Notes: generated from the sequence alone by a model not told the origin. A stretch of 64,000 nt of DNA from Polytrichum commune (GCA_950295325.1 OX485803.1:45771554-45835553), one strand, 5' to 3'; positions 1-9,415 are shown, counted from the first letter of the stretch. Translations and numbers: made by a program.

Positions 1-1
1 A

Positions 2-742
2 GGCAATATTTATTCACAATCCACTACCACATTTATTGGAGAGTATTTCGATAAAATACAACCAATACCTATACAAAGAGGAACTATATAAGGAGACACA
101 TTAAGCCCAAATCTCTTTATCATATTTCTTGAACCACTCCTCAGATGGCTACAACGAGGAAACAATGGATACACCTTTAACACCTCCAATACCAAACTAA
201 GTTTCGCAGCCTATGCAGATGACCTAGCGGCAATATCCAACAACTTGACATCCCTCCAACACCAATTGAATAAACTAGACAAATACTGTGAATGGGCAGG
301 AATGGACCTTGGCATCCCGAAATGTGCAATCACGGGTTGCCCCAATAAATCAAAACTAAATCTCCAAGCCTTTAAAACACAACTAAAAAACATAAATATA
401 AATTTTAGAAACCAACCCATACCTATCCAAAGCCAACACGAGGCATATGTCTACCTCGGAATCAATCTAGTCCCATTGTTACAATGGAAAACACAAACAC
501 ACATAACAACAACCAAACTAATCAAACAATGCAAACTATTAACCGCATGTCCAACAACTATGAAGCAAAAAATACAAATGGTCGACACAGTCATACGAGT
601 TGGCATTGCCTACAGTTTCTACGCCGTCCCATACTCACTCCCCTCCATTAACAAACTTGATAAAAAAATAATTTCCATACACAAAACTATATGTGGTCTC
701 CCGAAATGCCTGTCAAACACAATTACACAACTACCATAAGAT
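2..742 (+). pseudogene. LINE reverse transcriptase domain (degenerate)
   Basis: One frame reads through RT motif B (GDTLSPNLF, about 92-118) and the catalytic box AYADDLAAIS (YADD at 212-223), followed by a palm/thumb region to the stop at 740. A TAA at 89-91 sits directly before GDTLSP where Gln is usual (QGDPLSP-type motif). The two catalytic Asp of YADD are intact. The enzyme would copy LINE RNA into DNA at the target site, but this copy is broken by stops both here and downstream. Confidence 0.85.
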
Positions 743-841
743 ATGTTCGGCACATAAGTTTTTTCACTCAAAAATGCATATATTACATGTATAGGTGAAC
801 AACTCATTAACGCCCTCAATGACAAATGAAGACTTAGAAAA

Positions 842-1249
842 ATATATAATGAACTAACCGTGCACATACTTGCCAAACACGGCGGATCACTAAACCTATC
901 ACGCATATCCCAACATGACTGTATAAGATCACCAATTACAAAAACATTATTCCTACTCAAAATAACCAGTAACACCCACCTTAGAAGCACACTTGAGAAA
1001 TTTCCCCTTCTCCCCACACCACTAGAAACACAATGGATGCGTCAAGCACAAAATATACCAACACTAATCCCCACAATCTCCCTAATATATTTACATAAAC
1101 TAATACTACACAACATAACCGAACTCAAGCACATAACACACCCCAATGGTACACAACTAATGACAAACGATGAATTCAAATATTACTATGACATACCCAC
1201 TAAAACAACCAAAGCCGCCTTAGACCAAGCACGAGTATTCTTTTGTTAA
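842..1249 (+). pseudogene. LINE connector region after the reverse transcriptase (degenerate)
   Basis: The open stretch continues the LINE polyprotein after several stops and a frame change near 740-850. It has no recognisable domain by eye. Its base composition (A/C-rich plus strand) matches the RT and RNase H blocks on either side, so I treat it as part of the same element. From about 1250 to 2600 further short open stretches in changing frames continue the same A/C-rich strand bias without a motif I can name. Confidence 0.5.
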
Positions 1250-2611
1250 ATACCGTGTTACAATCAATGCCCAAATAATTGCCCTACACATGTCATACCA
1301 AACACCCTAAAAAATGCATACAAAATACAAACCACAACATACACACAAGAACAAGAAGACACAACGCACACCCCCCACCACGTCCACCACCGGAATACCC
1401 AAAACCACCCCCGCACATCTAAAAAATCCACATACAATTCCCCATACACTCTATAATAAAAGACCGCCCCCACACTTACAAAGATAAAAACAAAATTATG
1501 AAAAAATATACATCCTACTTATGTCAATGGCTACTCCCAAATGAAACAATATATAACAAGTGGCTCCCCCAAAAAGACTTGTTCCCATGAAACAACCAAA
1601 ACACCATAAACCATAACATCCTACTCCTAACGCAATATTATACTCACAAACAAAACCAACACTTCACCAACATCTTACAATTAAACTTCGATGAAGAACA
1701 ATTGAGAGTCACTAGATACATCCCCCCGCCACAAGTCATATCCCTATGTCATATCCATATTAACGAATGTAACCCAGATAATGACATCGCCCACACAAAA
1801 CACCATTAAAAGCCAACATGGTGTATCACACATCTACGACAACGATGGTCGCTACTTAATTACCATCCCTGAGCAAAGACTACAATGATTATGGGAAGAA
1901 TACCAAGATGCATTAAACAAACCACATAATCTAGAACTCCCCATACAATCATTTGAAAAGGAAGTTGCATGGTTGTACAAACGATATAAATATAGAATGC
2001 CCAAAAGTGACCCCCTCAAACTCTCACAATACACACTCCCAAATGCCATCCTTGAACACATTATTGATTCCTTCCACATCACCCATTCCTACTTTTCGTC
2101 ACCAGTAACATGCCCCACCACGCTGAGACAATTCTCCTCCCCATTCTCCCGAGACAAAGTATTTGGGTCAATAGGAACAACATTCCAACATAAATGAATA
2201 GGGAACGGGTATGCCCATTCATATACATGAAGGTCCTTTCCCAGACTCACACGTCATCACACACTTCAAGGCGGACATCATTATACACGATGAACCCACA
2301 ATACCACCAGAACTACGAATAGAACCCCGAATAGAAAGCCGTGACATTCGGGTACTATGCATACACCACAAAACCACAACCCTTGGACCGAGAGGATACC
2401 CACGTCGCATGGACATTATTGGTAACACCCTGCAAATACCCACTATATTTAACACAATTGCACCACCCACACCAATAAACACACCAGTAAACTGTAGCAA
2501 GAACTGGTCTCAACTTACATACCCCCCCCCCCACCTACGACCCTAACTACCAATATCCCACTAATTACCAACCAAGACATATGCCTACCCCTCAAATACC
2601 AACCGCAATTA

Positions 2612-3154
2612 TGTTATTACACAGATGGGTCATTTATACCACCCAAAGAAATAACCCAAGGGCATTGGAAACGAGAAAAAGCAGGATATGGTATATATAA
2701 CTCCTTTAAAAACCTCAAAATCGCCGAAAGACTACCAGGACTTCAAAATATACTACAAGCGGAACTGATGGCTATACACCACACCCTCCGCCTCCTCACC
2801 ACCACATACCGGAATGAACCAGCACACATCTTCACAGTTTGTCTCAATGTTTTATACCTCCTAAACACACAAACAAAACTCCCAACCATGCACAACAGCC
2901 ACCCATATAAGAAAATACTTGAATCTATAACTAAGATGCTACAATCCCGCACACAAACCACCACACTCCATAAAGTCAAAGCACACACGAACATAAGTGG
3001 CAACGAACAAGCAGATAAACTAGCCAAAATGGGATGTGCATTAGAACATAGAGATGCCGTAGCAACATATGAACATGCACACCCCATGCCATACTACCTC
3101 CAAAAAGGCTGGTGGCACTCAATGCAAGAAACACTAGACAAGGGCCCCATCTGA
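2612..3154 (+). pseudogene. LINE RNase H domain, third catalytic residue lost
   Basis: One frame from 2612 reads CYYTDGSFIPP (first Asp at 2624-2626), then QAELMAIHH (Glu at 2762-2764), then FTVCLNVLYLL where the family has an Asp after FT, then KVKAHTNISGNEQADKLA with the final Asp. The RNase H order D-E-D-D is therefore recognisable, but the third residue is Val (GTT), which would remove metal binding. A TGA closes the frame at 3152, where Trp is the likely ancestral residue, and the same frame runs on to the transposon insertion at 3276. Confidence 0.8.
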
Positions 3155-3272
3155 CACCTTGGTAAATACATCCTTAAATATGACAAAAAGCATAACCTAG
3201 CAATTATAGCAACCCAAACACACCAACTACATAAATGACTCGACAACAAAGATATCAACAAAGCATTATCAA

Positions 3273-3276
3273 ATGA
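3273..3276. other. Left 4-bp target-site duplication (ATGA) of the 16.4-kb transposon
   Basis: ATGA lies immediately before the left terminal inverted repeat and is repeated directly after the right one (19712-19715). Removing the element and one ATGA rejoins the LINE sequence as ...TTATCAAATGACTTTTGG..., which keeps the LINE reading frame open across the junction. Confidence 0.85.
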
Positions 3277-3304
3277 AACACTATATTCGTTAAATTGAGA
3301 CTTT
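3277..3304 (+). repeat. Left terminal inverted repeat (28 bp)
   Basis: Starts AACACTATATTCGTTAAATT and is the exact reverse complement of 19684-19711 over 28 bases. A diverged copy of this end and the following 110 bp is found at 12919-13045. Confidence 0.9.
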
Positions 3305-3438
3305 TTGGGCATTTTGAGACATTCACAGAAATAAGAACAAGGATAAATGGAACACATATTGGAGAAAGTTGTAAGATGCGAACACTTTGAAGCGGGTGTT
3401 TAGAACAAGAACCCCGTTAATAACTCAATATTTGGGAT

Positions 3439-3651
3439 TGTTTAGGGTGGGCAATCCAAACCTTAGGCCAAGTTGAAGGGGAAATCTTAAAACATTCATA
3501 TTATCGCACAAAAACTTGTATGAATATGGTTTAGGTAGGGCAATCCAAACCATAGATCATATTGAAGGGGAAATATGTGAACCAATATAATATAACATAC
3601 AAAATATTCCAAACTCATATTTGTGATGGTTTAGGTAGGGCAATCCAAACC
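3439..3651 (+). repeat. Left subterminal repeats with imperfect palindrome cores
   Basis: Three copies of a 24-bp imperfect palindrome (GGTTTAGGTAGGGC then AATCCAAACC) at 3439-3462, 3528-3551 and 3628-3651. Copies two and three are exactly 100 bp apart. Each is followed by a shared segment ending in GAAGGGGAAAT. Subterminal repeats of this kind commonly bind the transposase. The core looks like a decayed relative of the 22-bp palindrome found elsewhere in the element (outer halves GTTT...AAAC). Confidence 0.75.
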
Positions 3652-3817
3652 TTAGACCATATGGAAGGGGAAATCATGTGACACTTATATTATTGCAAAA
3701 AAAAAACATACAAAGTGTGGCATGTAAAATGCATAGCATGCTAACACAACAAATCCATTGGATAGTGCGACCCAAAATGTTCTTGCCTATGGCCCAAAAC
3801 CCTACGCCTACTATGGC

Positions 3818-4120
3818 CTATCTAGCCTCGGAGACTACCTCTTTTTCTTTTGCTTTTTTTTCTTTTGCCTCTTTTTCTTTTGCTGCGGCTTCTTTTGCTC
3901 GCATTGCTTCAACATTCCTGAAAATCTCCACCCCGCGACTATAGCCATTCTTGGGGTGACCGCCATCAATAACACATTTTGGATTCCGTCGGCCGCCCGA
4001 ATTATACGACGAAGAATTCGAATACGATGAAGGGGACTGTCTTGCATTTCTGGTCATGGAGTAGAAACGCTCCAACTCGACGGACGCACTAGCCCGCATA
4101 GGTCTACGGGTGGGAGCAAC
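3818..4120 (-). CDS. Last exon of a minus-strand unit: Lys/Ala/Glu-rich C-terminal tail
   Basis: Phase-0 exon joined to 4256-4609 by an intron at 4121-4255, with donor AAG|GTGAAC and acceptor GCGTTGCAG|GTTGCTCCC. It encodes about 100 residues: a Ser/Asn/Arg-rich part (PSSYSNSSSYNSGGRR), then an alpha-helical tail (EAMRAKEAAAKEKEAKEKKA...) ending VVSEAR and TAG. The tail would be strongly charged and probably helical or coiled. No catalytic domain is visible. The position downstream of the FCP1-like exon on the same strand suggests it is the C-terminus of the large cargo protein, but the connecting junction is unproven. Confidence 0.6.
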   Translation of the reverse strand, partial: VAPTRRPMRASASVELERFYSMTRNARQSPSSYSNSSSYNSGGRRNPKCVIDGGHPKNGYSRGVEIFRNVEAMRAKEAAAKEKEAKEKKAKEKEVVSEAR

Positions 4121-4255
4121 CTGCAACGCGTGAATGCAAGAACACACGTGTTAGTTTAGGGAGGAAGACCCAAACGTGTCACACGTTCATTTTTTAAGTG
4201 CCGGATGATTGTAATGCGCGGTTAACCATGTTTTGGGGGGGGGGGGGGGGTTCAC

Positions 4256-4609
4256 CTTGTCACCGGGGGCGTTCCCGTCGGAGTCGGCGAGGAGGGGCAA
4301 TGCGTCCCGCAAAGGAATAGGAAGGGTGCCACTCTTCGTAGGCCGAGCGTCCATCCGCAGCCGCCGTTGAGGTGTACTACTGCCGCCGGGCCGAGAGGGG
4401 GACGTCCGGACGCATTTGCGATTTATGCCCTTGAGCGGCGACGGGGACGGAGAATGCCGGAAGATTTGCTTGGGTGGGGGGCTATCGACGACGCCGGCGT
4501 CAAGAGGCTCCTTGGAGTAGTCGATGGTGGACGCGGCATCGTAGACGGTCTCGTAGAAGAAGCTCCCCAAGTTTGATTCGCTGACGATCTCAATCGAGGG
4601 CTCCAAACG
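4256..4609 (-). CDS. Internal exon: Pro/Ser/Arg-rich low-complexity segment upstream of the C-terminal tail
   Basis: Open frame beginning after a possible acceptor (CATTAG at 4610-4615) and ending in a good donor at 4255. It reads ESNLGSFFYETVYDAAST near its start, then an SPPPK/SPSPSP/SRPGGSS low-complexity stretch. The in-frame TAG at 4610-4612 excludes upstream extension, so it needs splicing to an earlier exon. A phase-2 join from the FCP1-like exon (for example MYRE-F to ESNLG, acceptor GATCGTCAG) is possible but the donor (GTACGC) is weak. A poly-G run in the following intron (4236-4250) may also be an assembly risk. Confidence 0.5.
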
Positions 4610-4728
4610 CTAATGGCAAAATTAAAACAAACAAAACCCAAGGGGAGGGGGGCAGGGGGGGAGCATGAGAAAATCGATATACAATTGAGGCATACTATAT
4701 CACACACAATGGCACACCATGTAGTATC

Positions 4729-5541
4729 TCAAATGAGTTTATTATATTTCGCGTGAGCGTACAACTCTCTGTACATGTAGTCCTTCGGATCCATGTATCT
4801 TTCGCCTATCGGATTACAACTAAGGAACCGGGGCACGGGTAGTCCGCTCCCCACGAGCGTTTGAATGTACTTAAGTAGGTCTAACAAAAAGCGGTCTCGG
4901 ACCTTCTCGACCGTCCACGTGGGGCAAACGATGAAGTTGGAGGTCGGGTTCAAAATGTTTTTGGAAGCGTTGTCGTCCACCATCAACGTGTTGTCACGGG
5001 TGGGGCGAACGTCGTAGGGACAGCCGACCATGGTCGGACGCTGGTCCCATACGACTGGCTTCAAGACCTTAAGAAATTGGTTTACGGCGGGGTTGTTGGG
5101 CTTCTTCACAACCCTGCCCTCGGGGGTGTACAATGTTTTACAAGAATCCTGTCCTAGGACCAAGCACGGGGGTTGGAGTCCCTTGAAGATGAACTCCACG
5201 ACGGCCTGGGTATTCTCGGACTTCATGGAGCTCCAAATGATCACCCACCATTTGGATAGGGCGACCTGTAGGAAGCGCCGAAGCCACGGGCGGAGGTACA
5301 CTAGCTTGCTTTTGATGTACGCGGGGGGTCCATCGTAGTTGGCGTCCTCGGGCTTGCAGAAAGGCACCGTTGGGACCCTCGGACAATGCACGCACTGGAC
5401 AAGGACCCCGTTGAGGTCTAGCACCAGGAACCGGGTCTTGGGAGGCGAAGGTGGCGAGGGCAAAATCGGGGGGACCACCGCGCTGTCCTCCACATTCCTC
5501 GGAGAGGATCGGTGGGGAGCCGCGACGCTATGCTCCGAACC
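4729..5541 (-). CDS. FCP1/SCP-type HAD phosphatase-like exon with DxN in place of DxD
   Basis: The frame opens at a phase-0 acceptor (TCGCCGCAG|GGTTCGGAG at 5541) and ends KYNKLI-TGA at 4729. From about residue 37 it shows the FCP1-homology layout: FLVLDLNGVLV (HAD motif I), the WWVIIWSSMKS segment (motif II Ser), Lys-rich linker, and TLMVDDNASKN (motif III with paired Asp), then FIVCPTW. Members of this family dephosphorylate phosphoserine proteins such as the RNA polymerase II C-terminal domain. The nucleophile Asp is kept, but the general acid/base Asp two residues later is Asn, so activity is doubtful; plant homologues with DxN are known to me only from memory. The upstream exon ends in phase 0 at 6033, so the two can be joined across an intron at 5542-6032. 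It could instead be an independent gene starting at the GTG or a hidden first exon. Confidence 0.72.
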   Translation of the reverse strand, partial: GSEHSVAAPHRSSPRNVEDSAVVPPILPSPPSPPKTRFLVLDLNGVLVQCVHCPRVPTVPFCKPEDANYDGPPAYIKSKLVYLRPWLRRFLQVALSKWWVIIWSSMKSENTQAVVEFIFKGLQPPCLVLGQDSCKTLYTPEGRVVKKPNNPAVNQFLKVLKPVVWDQRPTMVGCPYDVRPTRDNTLMVDDNASKNILNPTSNFIVCPTWTVEKVRDRFLLDLLKYIQTLVGSGLPVPRFLSCNPIGERYMDPKDYMYRELYAHAKYNKLI

Positions 5542-5989
5542 CTGCGGCGACGAGCGAGAGAAGGCGGCGAGGACTATGTTATGCTATGTCCATCTCAAGC
5601 AGAACGGAAATTTTGTGCAAACACAAGAAGAATTGGACCATTGGTGGCAACAAAAACATACAAGGGAACAACATACATTGGGACACGGATGCAAACATAT
5701 GGGCGCCAAAAATAATAATTTTATTTTTACAAATCTCTATGTACAATTTGATTCGGGGGGGGGGGGGGGCGCGGTGAACGAGGGCATTCACACTATCCTA
5801 ATTCTACATCTACAAAATTGGTTGCGCGTCGCCAAGGTCGAGCGTAGTTGAATGCAGGTGAGACGAAGGGGATCGCGGGGGGGCACGTTGGGGGGAGGGG
5901 GAGCAAGTGTAGACCAGGGGGGGCAGGGGGTGTGCATTTCCTCCTAGCAAGGGGGACACGACCACGCCAACAAGACAGTGACCCAGGAA

Positions 5990-6011
5990 GTTTGGGTCGG
6001 TCGACCCAAAC
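5990..6011. repeat. 22-bp element-specific palindrome in an intron
   Basis: Perfect palindrome except its centre: half-site GTTTGGGTCG followed by its inverse CGACCCAAAC around a central GT. It lies in the intron between the coiled-coil exon and the FCP1-like exon, close to the donor at 6032. Confidence 0.9.
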
Positions 6012-6032
6012 TGGGAGGGCTCAATGTATTAC

Positions 6033-7510
6033 CTCGCCCTGGTCATGTCTCGACGATATGGAAGCCTCCACCGTCCCCGCTGCCCCGCCTCTCTCGCCAC
6101 CACCTTCTCCGACGACGTCAGGAACCTTCTCCTGCAAACGATCGGCATCAGGCCCTTGTCCTAAACCAATCTCCGCATGTGCATCATGCATGGGTTCATC
6201 GATTTGGTTAGGAGTAGAGGTATCACCAGGCCCTTGCAGGCCTTCAACATCTAGCATGGCCGTGTCTAGTTGACACCCATGTTGGTCAAGGGAGGACTGC
6301 GCTGCAACGGGGTTTGGGTCGCCCGACCCAAACTGTCCTGCATCTGGAGAGGGCCCTTTGGACACTACAGTGGATGGTGGGTTTGGGTCGGTCGACCCAA
6401 ACATCCTGGGGTCGTCCGATTGGTGGGGTGGCGCCATGACTATGGGGGGCCGAAGTGGTGGAGGGCCCAAAGGGGAGGAGGCTCCAGAGACGCGCCAGAT
6501 GTTGGGGTCATCCACTTGCTGGACCGGCGCGTACGGAACTTGGTGGGGCCGCATCAAGTGCTGGAAGCTGAAAGACGATTGCGGCACAGGCTGCTGAGGG
6601 ATGCTCTGCGGAGGGAAGCCGGGGGGCAAGTGCGGGAAGGAGCTGGAGGGAGCCACCACCAAACCTTGCGCCCACATTCCTTGTATCACTTGTGATATCA
6701 AGTCGGCGTGGGACGGAGGTTGGGCCATCGCCCTTTGACGCTCCTGCTCCAACAGGAGAGCCCTCAGCTCTGCGACCTCGTTCCGCATTGAGGGTTCTTC
6801 CGCGGCAGCCTTCTGCAGGCGGACTTGCTGCTCCTCGTCTTCTCGTTCGCCTCCTCCACAGTCAGGACCTCGGGCTTCACCCTAACCATGCCAGCGAACG
6901 CTGTCGGGGACGGGGGATCTGATCTTAGCCGTTTGGCGAGCTCAATGTCATCGTCGTCCTCGCTACTTATGGCAATGGTCTCCTCCACGGAGTAGTCGCC
7001 ATACAGCTTCTTCCCCTTTAACTTCCTCCTCTCCCTGAATGTCGCGGTGGCGTCCCTGGAGTACATGTCCCGTGCATCGTCCACAGTCAGGACGGGCACG
7101 AGCTTACTCTGCGGGGTTGCCGCCCGCATCGCCTTCTTCCGTTGAGGGGCTTCGGATTGTTGCGTGAAGCCCGTTGCCCCTTCCTCGACGTCGCCTTCCT
7201 TCTCCGCCTCCTCGTGTTCCTCTTCTTCCTCCTCCTCCTCCTCAACCTCGCCACCTTCTGTGCGGGACGGATTGCCCGGATGCAACCCGACTAGAGGTTC
7301 GGGAACTTGGGTCGTGGCCCTCATGGCCATTTCCTCCGGGTTGATGCGCCTCACCCTATCAAGAGGGTTTTCGCCACCCTGAACAACCTCGTCGACGTAG
7401 CTACCCGGGATCCAATCGAGGATGTCCATCTTCTTCGCCAGCGATTTCTGCACCCTGTAAAATGGCAGATCGCCATCCTCTATGTAGGAGTATATATTCA
7501 GCCCCGACAT
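6033..7510 (-). CDS. Cargo gene exon(s): end of methylase-like fold, Glu-rich region, coiled coil, Pro-rich tail; one frame change
   Basis: Starts at acceptor TTGTGTAG|ATGTCGGGG (7510) in phase 0, directly continuing the methylase motif I of the previous exon (AAM-MSGLNIYSYIEDG). It then has an acidic run of Glu (about 7210-7250), nuclear-signal-like KRLRS, and a heptad-like segment EEQQVRLQKAAA...AELRALLLEQERQR (about 6830-6740), then Pro/Gln-rich sequence ending HDQGE at donor GAG|GTAATA (6033). The frame changes near 6830-6900. Either one base is missing (the paralogous-looking LTVEEANE runs into the coiled coil), or a 74-nt intron (ATG|GTTAGG to CTGCAG|AAG, both phase 0) is spliced out. 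Two 22-bp palindromes lie inside the coding sequence and are read as FGSTDPN and FGSGDPN. Confidence 0.65.
6312..6402. repeat. Two 22-bp palindromes inside a coding exon
   Basis: Copies at 6312-6333 (centre GCCC variant) and 6381-6402. Both are in frame on the minus strand and add FGS-x-DPN heptapeptides to a Pro-rich region. Their length (22) plus flanking bases leaves the frame open, so they look like tolerated insertions. Confidence 0.85.
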
Positions 7511-7584
7511 CTACACAATCCAAGTTATAGGGAAATTAGAATTTGTCGAGGCAATCACATAAACAAGACTAAGTACAATGTGTA

Positions 7585-7642
7585 GTTTGGGTCGGTCGAC
7601 CCAAACCTGCAAAGAGCCTAGTTTGGGTCGATCGACCCAAAC
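7585..7642. repeat. Two 22-bp palindromes in the second intron of the cargo gene
   Basis: Copies at 7585-7606 (centre GGTC) and 7621-7642 (centre GATC, a perfect palindrome). They fill much of the 160-nt intron 7511-7670. Confidence 0.9.
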
Positions 7643-7670
7643 TGCTTACGAGCTATAGAAAGTCACTTAC

Positions 7671-9002
7671 CATAGCAGCATAGACAGGTTTTGAGCCTCC
7701 GAAGACGTTGAAGATGCAGTCCCCTCTCCTCGTCAGCGTCCTCATCATTCTCATGTAAAATTCCATCCGCAGCTCATCTGCAGGATAGTTCGCGTATTTA
7801 GCCTCGTCGTAGAGGCATTTGTTCGCACCCAACCCTTCTGGAACTTGGAAGAGTTTGTCCATCCGGGATATAGGGTGGTTCGGCACCTTCAGCAACTCCG
7901 CTTTGTACACGAAGTACAAACACAAGACGTTGACGAACTTGGTCTTCTTGTCCTTCAACGTCGTGTAAGCCCCCTCCGCCGGTGCGGCGATGTAGTGAGA
8001 CTTGGACACTGCATACTCCGGCTGCAGTTTCCGGACAAGCTCGTACACCTGCTCCGCCCTTCTATCCTCGACTATCCAAAGCCAGATATCTACCTCCCTG
8101 AACTTAGGGCTTGCATAATCGACGAACTTAGTTAAGAAGGGGTCGTAGAAGAGGGTGCTCATCGTGCCCTCAAATGAGCTTCCAAGAATATTTCTAAAAT
8201 CAATCATCCCAAAAGGAAAGCGGTCCCTTGCTTTCGTCCTTATCGCCATTCTGGCGTCTTGACCTGGCCAGCCCTGAATTTTCAAAGGCTCGAAGGTGAC
8301 AAGGTTGAAGTAAGCGTCCCCTTCAAACTGGACAATCTTCTTCTCCTTGATGAAGTTCGAGAACGCACGCGCTGTGTGATCCGGAAGCGCCCGGTTCTTC
8401 CCACCCTTCACCATCTTGGCCCGCAAGAAGTCGTCCCCCGCTTCCCTTATTAGAGCCGCCATGGAGGCACTGGTGAACTTATATTCATCTTTGAATGCTC
8501 TCCAGTTAGCCCCATGAACCTCGCCGTCCACGACAATATTCCTCTCTGGCACCAATTTATGCAGCTCCTGCACGATAGTCGTCTTCTTTTTCCTGTTCTC
8601 CATCCATTCCTTCATGGTGTAGCATGAAGGAACGAAGGATTTGGGCTTTACGAAGACAATCTTCGGGTGCACCCAGCACCTCTTGGCCGTGGGTGCCACG
8701 TGCAGGATGTGCGATGCCGCCTTCTCCACCTCCGTCTCTGACAGCCCTTGAAGAGTTCTAAAGAACTCTCTCACGAGAGGCTTCATCTGCTTGAAGCGCG
8801 AGGCCAGGCTGAAGAAAGCGCCAGTGTCAGGGTCGATCAAATCCCCCGTCTCGTGCTTTTCAAACACGGTTTTCCACTTCCTCCAAACTGAGTCCGATGC
8901 TGTAATCAAGTAAATCTCCCCCTTCAGGTCGCTGTATTTCTTCTGCTTGTGGCTCGAATTATCAATGGAGGAGAATTTGTTGATCATTTGGTATTTGAAA
9001 TC
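7671..9002 (-). CDS. Cargo gene exon 2: beta-class N4/N6 DNA methyltransferase-like domain, catalytic motifs degenerate
   Basis: A 444-codon phase-0 exon between acceptor GTTCACGTGCAG|GATTTC (9002) and donor GCTATG|GTAAGT (7670). The final residues GDCIFNVFGGSKPVYAAM, continued after splicing by MSGLNIYSYIED, match the SAM-binding motif I of beta-class methyltransferases (D-x-F-x-G-S-G...A...G...E). Upstream, YDPFLTKFVDY followed by EDRRAEQVYELVRKLQPE resembles the motif IV (DPPY/F) to helix order of the same fold, and motif IV preceding motif I is the beta-class order. Key positions differ: Asn for the first Asp, GGSK for GSG, YDPF for DPPY. The protein may bind but not methylate. The N-terminal half (SDLKGEIYLITASDS...) has no fold I recognise. 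The neighbouring ParB-like exon strengthens the call, because ParB-like plus methylase pairs are familiar in phages. Confidence 0.65.
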
Positions 9003-9092
9003 CTGCACGTGAACAAAACAGAACATTTGAATGCGTGTTAGTTAAGTACATGTGATTTCCAAACCATATCATGACCAACATCTACAACAAGA

Positions 9093-9406
9093 GTTTGGGT
9101 CGGTCGACCCACACTGAAAAAAAACACAAGACTGCAACAGTTGTTTGGGTCGATCGACCCAAACTAAAAAAACACAAGACTGCAACAGTTGTTTGGGTCG
9201 ATCGACCCAAACTAAAAAAACACAAGACTGCAACAGTTGTTTGGGTCGATCGACCCAAACTAAAAAAACACAAGACTGCAACAGTTGTTTGGGTCGATCG
9301 ACCCAAACTAAAAAAACACAAGACTGCAACAGTTGTTTGGGTCGATCGACCCAAACTTTAAAAAAACACAAGACTGCACCAGGAGTTTGGGTCGGTCGAC
9401 CCAAAC
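9093..9406. repeat. 48-bp tandem array built on the 22-bp palindrome, inside intron 1 of the cargo gene
   Basis: Seven palindromes start at 9093, 9143, 9191, 9239, 9287, 9335 and 9385. The inner units have a 48-bp period: the palindrome with centre CGATCG plus a constant 26-bp spacer (TAAAAAAACACAAGACTGCA then ACAGTT). The array fills the intron 9003-9415. Reading it in any frame gives long open frames such as WVDRPK or LGRSTQT repeats, which are not genes. Confidence 0.95.
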
Positions 9407-9415
9407 AATACTCAC

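Larger units (their letters stand above)
1..3276 (+). mobile_element. 5' part of a decayed LINE (non-LTR retrotransposon), interrupted at its 3' side
   Basis: Plus-strand remains of a LINE polyprotein: reverse transcriptase from the window start, then a long degenerate connector, then an RNase H domain. Many in-frame TAA and TGA codons stand where Gln or Trp would be expected, which fits C-to-T decay of methylated DNA. The sequence stops abruptly at 3276, where the terminal inverted repeat of a large DNA transposon begins; the LINE resumes at 19712. The LINE 5' end lies left of the window. What is seen: YADD, TDGS and the RNase H tail motif. Assignment to a clade is not possible by eye; the RNase H domain only narrows it to the I/Tad/R1-like groups. 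Confidence 0.85.

Noticed and set aside
3277-3304. Terminal repeats as those of a long terminal repeat retrotransposon
   Set aside because: The ends are inverted, not direct, and there is no gag-pol between them.
5338-5851. Plus-strand frames opposite the FCP1-like exon
   Set aside because: Shadows of the minus-strand coding exon; the minus frame shows conserved phosphatase motifs.
9143-9406. CRISPR-like array of regularly spaced palindromes
   Set aside because: The spacers are nearly identical and the host is a plant; this is a minisatellite, not a CRISPR locus.
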